From: Actinomycetes bacterium
Lineage (GTDB): Bacteria; Actinomycetota; Actinomycetes; Mycobacteriales; Micromonosporaceae
DNA length: 6,222 bases
Assembly: GCA_023437285.1 (NCBI GenBank)
Contig: JAEZGP010000148.1
Span: 1 to 6,222, forward strand
Reading direction: 5' to 3'
Shown: positions 4,564-6,222 of the stretch, one piece after another
Numbering within the stretch: position 1 is the first letter of the stretch
Layout: each line of letters starts with the position of its first letter
Translations under genes and position numbers: made by a program
Notes under the pieces: generated by a model
Database searches by the model: none
Seen by the model: the letters and a program-made list of their open reading frames with translations, nothing else
Told to the model about the DNA's origin: nothing

Positions 4564-5067
4564 ATGACCGAGACAGCTGAGAAGAAGTCCGACCAACAGC
4601 AGCAGTCCAAGGGCGAGGTCGAGCGGGCCCGCGGCACGGCGGTGGCGCGCTCCAGCGGCGCGTCGCTGGTCACGGAGGGCGGGCGGACGCAGATCGCCGA
4701 CGCCGTCGTCGCCAAGATCGCTGGGCTGGCCGCGCGGTCCATTCCGGGCGTGCATTCCATGGGTACCGGCATGGCCCGCCGCATCGGCCAGATCAAGTCA
4801 CTCGTACCCGGCAGCAGCGGGCCCGCCTCAGGCGCGACCCAGGGGGTCGCGGTCGAGGTCGGCGAGCGGCAGGCCGCGATCGATCTGGACATCGTCACCT
4901 GGTACGGCCAGAGCATCGTCGACGTCAGCGACGCCGTACGCCAGGCCGTCTCCGGCCAGGTGGAGGGCATGACCGGCCTGGAGGTCGTCGAGGTCAACAT
5001 CAGCGTCGACGACATCTACGTCGAGTCCGAGGGCGACGAAGAGCAGTCGCAGCAGCGGGTCAAATGA
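4564..5067 (+). CDS. Asp23/Gls24-family envelope stress response protein
   Basis: The 167-residue soluble protein matches the Asp23/Gls24 (DUF322) family. In Staphylococcus, Asp23 is an abundant protein held at the cytoplasmic membrane by AmaP and linked to cell-envelope stress. Residues 1-30 are a charged, Gln-rich tail (DQQQQS). The domain runs from about 34 to 152: GGRTQIADAVVAKIAGLAARSIPGV (39-63), a Gly/Ser-rich linker (64-92), GVAVEVGERQAAIDLDIVTWYGQSI (94-118) with the family's V(D)L.I...YG strand-turn, VSDAVRQAVSGQVEGMTGL (121-139) and VVEVNISVDDI (141-151). There is no membrane segment, so it needs an anchor, for which the AmaP-like protein downstream is the candidate. GGGGGAG lies 9 nt before ATG. 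Its stop overlaps the next start (ATGA, 5064-5067). Stress induction is likely by family; the GGGTAC upstream of the operon fits. Confidence 0.94.
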   Translation: MTETAEKKSDQQQQSKGEVERARGTAVARSSGASLVTEGGRTQIADAVVAKIAGLAARSIPGVHSMGTGMARRIGQIKSLVPGSSGPASGATQGVAVEVGERQAAIDLDIVTWYGQSIVDVSDAVRQAVSGQVEGMTGLEVVEVNISVDDIYVESEGDEEQSQQRVK

Positions 5068-5387
5068 CCACGCGGGCACCCATGCGCCGCGAGGACCTGG
5101 TCCGCGCGATCGCTGACGCCGTCCAGCACGTGCCGGGGGTGGCCCGGCTACACCCGGGCACCATTGTGGAGGCGGCGACCTATTACGCGGGCGGCAAGGT
5201 CGTCGGGGTACGCCTGGCCGACCCCGTTGAGATCCACATCGAGGCCGATCGCGTACCGCTGCCGCCCGTGACGGCTAAGGTTGTCGAGGCGGCGCGGAAC
5301 GTTCTCGCGGCGGCGGGCGACGACCGGCAGGTCATCGTCGTCGTCGACGAGGTGGCCGAGGCGGCGCTGGAGCGCCGACAACCCTGA
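5064..5387 (+). CDS. Short divergent Asp23-like protein
   Basis: The 107-residue soluble protein looks like a reduced, diverged copy of the Asp23 fold. It has an opening helix with the same IADAV...VPGV pattern (15-26; IADAVVAKIAGLAARSIPGV in the neighbour). After it come a strand (KVVGVRLADPVEIHIEADRV, 45-64), a helix (VTAKVVEAARNVLAAAG, 69-85) and a closing strand (QVIVVVDEV, 89-97). The IDLDIV...YG motif is only loosely preserved as VEIHIEADRV. The N-terminus carries basic residues (MTTRAPMRRED) in place of the Q-rich tail. The start overlaps the Asp23 stop by 4 nt (ATGA), implying translational coupling and roughly matched amounts. It may form mixed assemblies with the Asp23 protein; this is inference. 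Family membership is less certain than for its neighbour. Confidence 0.85.
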   Translation: MTTRAPMRREDLVRAIADAVQHVPGVARLHPGTIVEAATYYAGGKVVGVRLADPVEIHIEADRVPLPPVTAKVVEAARNVLAAAGDDRQVIVVVDEVAEAALERRQP

Positions 5388-5400
5388 CGGAGGGTGTGCC

Positions 5401-5931
5401 ATGCGTACGGCGAACCGGATCGGCGCGCTGCTACTGGGCCTCGTGCTGCTCGCCGGCGGGCTCCTCGTGGCGGTCGAGGCCGTGTCGGTCGCGACGCGCG
5501 GCGAGGGGTGGCCACTGCCCCTGCACGGCCTGTACGACACCCTGACCACCACGACGGCGGGGGACCGCAGCTTCCTCATCGTGTCCATCGCGGTCGGCGT
5601 GGTCGGCCTGATCATCTTCGTGTCGCAGGTGCGGCCGTGGGCGCCGAACCTGGTCGCCGTCAACACGGGCCGCTCCGACGAGACCTGGTGGATGGCCCGC
5701 CGCTCCGTCGAACGGCGGGTCGCCTCGGCGGCCGACGACGTCACCGGCGTCCGGCAGACCAGGGCCCACGTGCGCGGCGACCGGCGGCATTGGCGGGTCG
5801 CGGTGGCCGGTCACGGACCGACCGATCAACGCGACGCCGTGACAGAGGCCGTCCGGCGCGAGCTGGGACGCCTCGACGCGCCGGCCGACACGGCCGTCAC
5901 CGTCCGGCTGCGACCGGGGAGGGTGGCATGA
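5401..5931 (+). CDS. DUF6286-like two-helix membrane protein of the Asp23 operon
   Basis: The 176-residue protein has two membrane helices near residues 8-30 and 57-76 with a loop of about 26 residues between them. A basic RPW motif (78-80) follows, and a soluble C-terminal domain spans 85-176. That domain (ETWWMARRSVERRVASAADDVTGVRQTRAHV, WRVAVAGHG, DAVTEAVRRELGRL, VTVRLR) has the helix-GV-strand-helix-strand layout seen in Asp23-like domains and in DUF6286 proteins of actinobacterial Asp23 clusters. With the termini inside, the soluble domain would face the cytoplasm, where Asp23 is. The frame is open from 5281, but the ATG at 5401 is the real start: GGAGGG ends 6 nt before it and the upstream part overlaps the previous gene. 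It overlaps the next gene by 4 nt (ATGA, 5928-5931). The DUF6286 assignment is from pattern memory. Confidence 0.85.
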   Translation: MRTANRIGALLLGLVLLAGGLLVAVEAVSVATRGEGWPLPLHGLYDTLTTTTAGDRSFLIVSIAVGVVGLIIFVSQVRPWAPNLVAVNTGRSDETWWMARRSVERRVASAADDVTGVRQTRAHVRGDRRHWRVAVAGHGPTDQRDAVTEAVRRELGRLDAPADTAVTVRLRPGRVA

Positions 5932-6222
5932 ACGCGGCCAACCGGGCACTGTGGATCATCGTGTCGCTGCTGCTCATCGGCCTGGGGGTCCTCGGCGTCC
6001 TGGCGCACTACGGCCGGCTGCCGGGCACCGACCCCGGCTTGGCGCTGCTGTCGCCGGACGTGCGCGACTGGTGGAACTCGTGGGACGTCTGGGCGACCGT
6101 CGCGGCGGTCGCGGTGGGCCTGCTACTGGCCGTACTCGGGGTGATGCTGATGCGCGCACAGTTGCGCCGGCGCGGCCGCGCCGACATGCCGGACCTGAAG
6201 GTGACCCCGGATCGGGCCGCAC
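5928..6222 (+). CDS. amaP: AmaP-like membrane anchor of Asp23, cut by the window edge
   Basis: The first 98 codons are present and the gene runs off the right edge. Residues 7-27 (LWIIVSLLLIGLGVLGVLA core) and 54-76 (VWATVAAVAVGLLLAVLGVMLM) are membrane helices separated by a loop of about 26 residues with a WW.SW cluster (48-52). After helix 2 come a basic RAQLRRRGRA stretch and MPDLKVTPDRAA, which resembles the start of the cytoplasmic domain in AmaP-like proteins. AmaP anchors Asp23 to the membrane in Staphylococcus. The arrangement here, at the end of an Asp23 operon, agrees. The start overlaps the previous stop (ATGA), with GGGGAGGG (5917-5924) just upstream. Its opening (NAANRALWI) resembles that of the preceding gene (RTANRIGAL), suggesting related proteins. 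Confidence 0.82.
   Translation, partial: MNAANRALWIIVSLLLIGLGVLGVLAHYGRLPGTDPGLALLSPDVRDWWNSWDVWATVAAVAVGLLLAVLGVMLMRAQLRRRGRADMPDLKVTPDRAA

Noticed and set aside
5281..5400. Upstream extension of the DUF6286-like gene
   Set aside because: It overlaps the end of the Asp23-like gene, is Arg/Ser-rich and has no ribosome site. ATG at 5401 has GGAGGG at good spacing.

Overview
The window is high-GC DNA (about 70% G+C by eye, with strong G/C preference at codon third positions). Its gene families (an ECF42-type sigma factor, DUF998, an FBP-domain protein and an actinobacterial Asp23/AmaP cluster) point to an actinomycete chromosome. The combination would suit a Streptosporangiales-type genus or a relative, but the genus is an inference. 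I see no transposase, integrase, phage gene, tRNA, rRNA or CRISPR array. It looks like ordinary chromosome that is rich in stress-response functions.

Layout, left to right. (1) 37-420, minus strand: a small secreted four-cysteine protein of unknown function, followed by a very G-rich tail at the window edge. Its promoter lies in an AT-rich, palindrome-rich island at 454-487. (2) 596-1892, plus strand: an FBP-domain zinc-finger protein (FusB-like C-terminal domain) followed 16 nt later by a YaaA/UPF0246 peroxide-stress protein. (3) 1885-4210, minus strand, read right to left: a three-gene operon of DUF998 membrane protein, DGPF/YCII protein and ECF42-type sigma factor with C-terminal helical repeats. 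Its junctions are only 3 and 4 nt. The sigma gene ends in a 24-bp triplicate repeat and overlaps the end of yaaA by 8 nt tail to tail. (4) 4357 to the right edge, plus strand: an envelope-stress operon of small membrane protein, Asp23/Gls24 protein, divergent short Asp23-like protein, DUF6286-like two-helix membrane protein and AmaP-like membrane anchor. The last gene is cut by the window edge.

The 146-bp region at 4211-4356 separates the sigma operon from the Asp23 operon. It carries a candidate ECF42-type promoter on the minus strand (TGTCGG-N17-CGA), an 8-bp perfect inverted repeat over its -10/5'-UTR side, and a SigB-like GGGTAC element on the plus strand. The working model is two divergently transcribed stress modules: a sigma factor that probably controls its own operon, and a membrane-anchored Asp23 scaffold. 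The FBP-YaaA pair may add translation-related and oxidative-stress functions. The functional link between the modules is an inference from position only.
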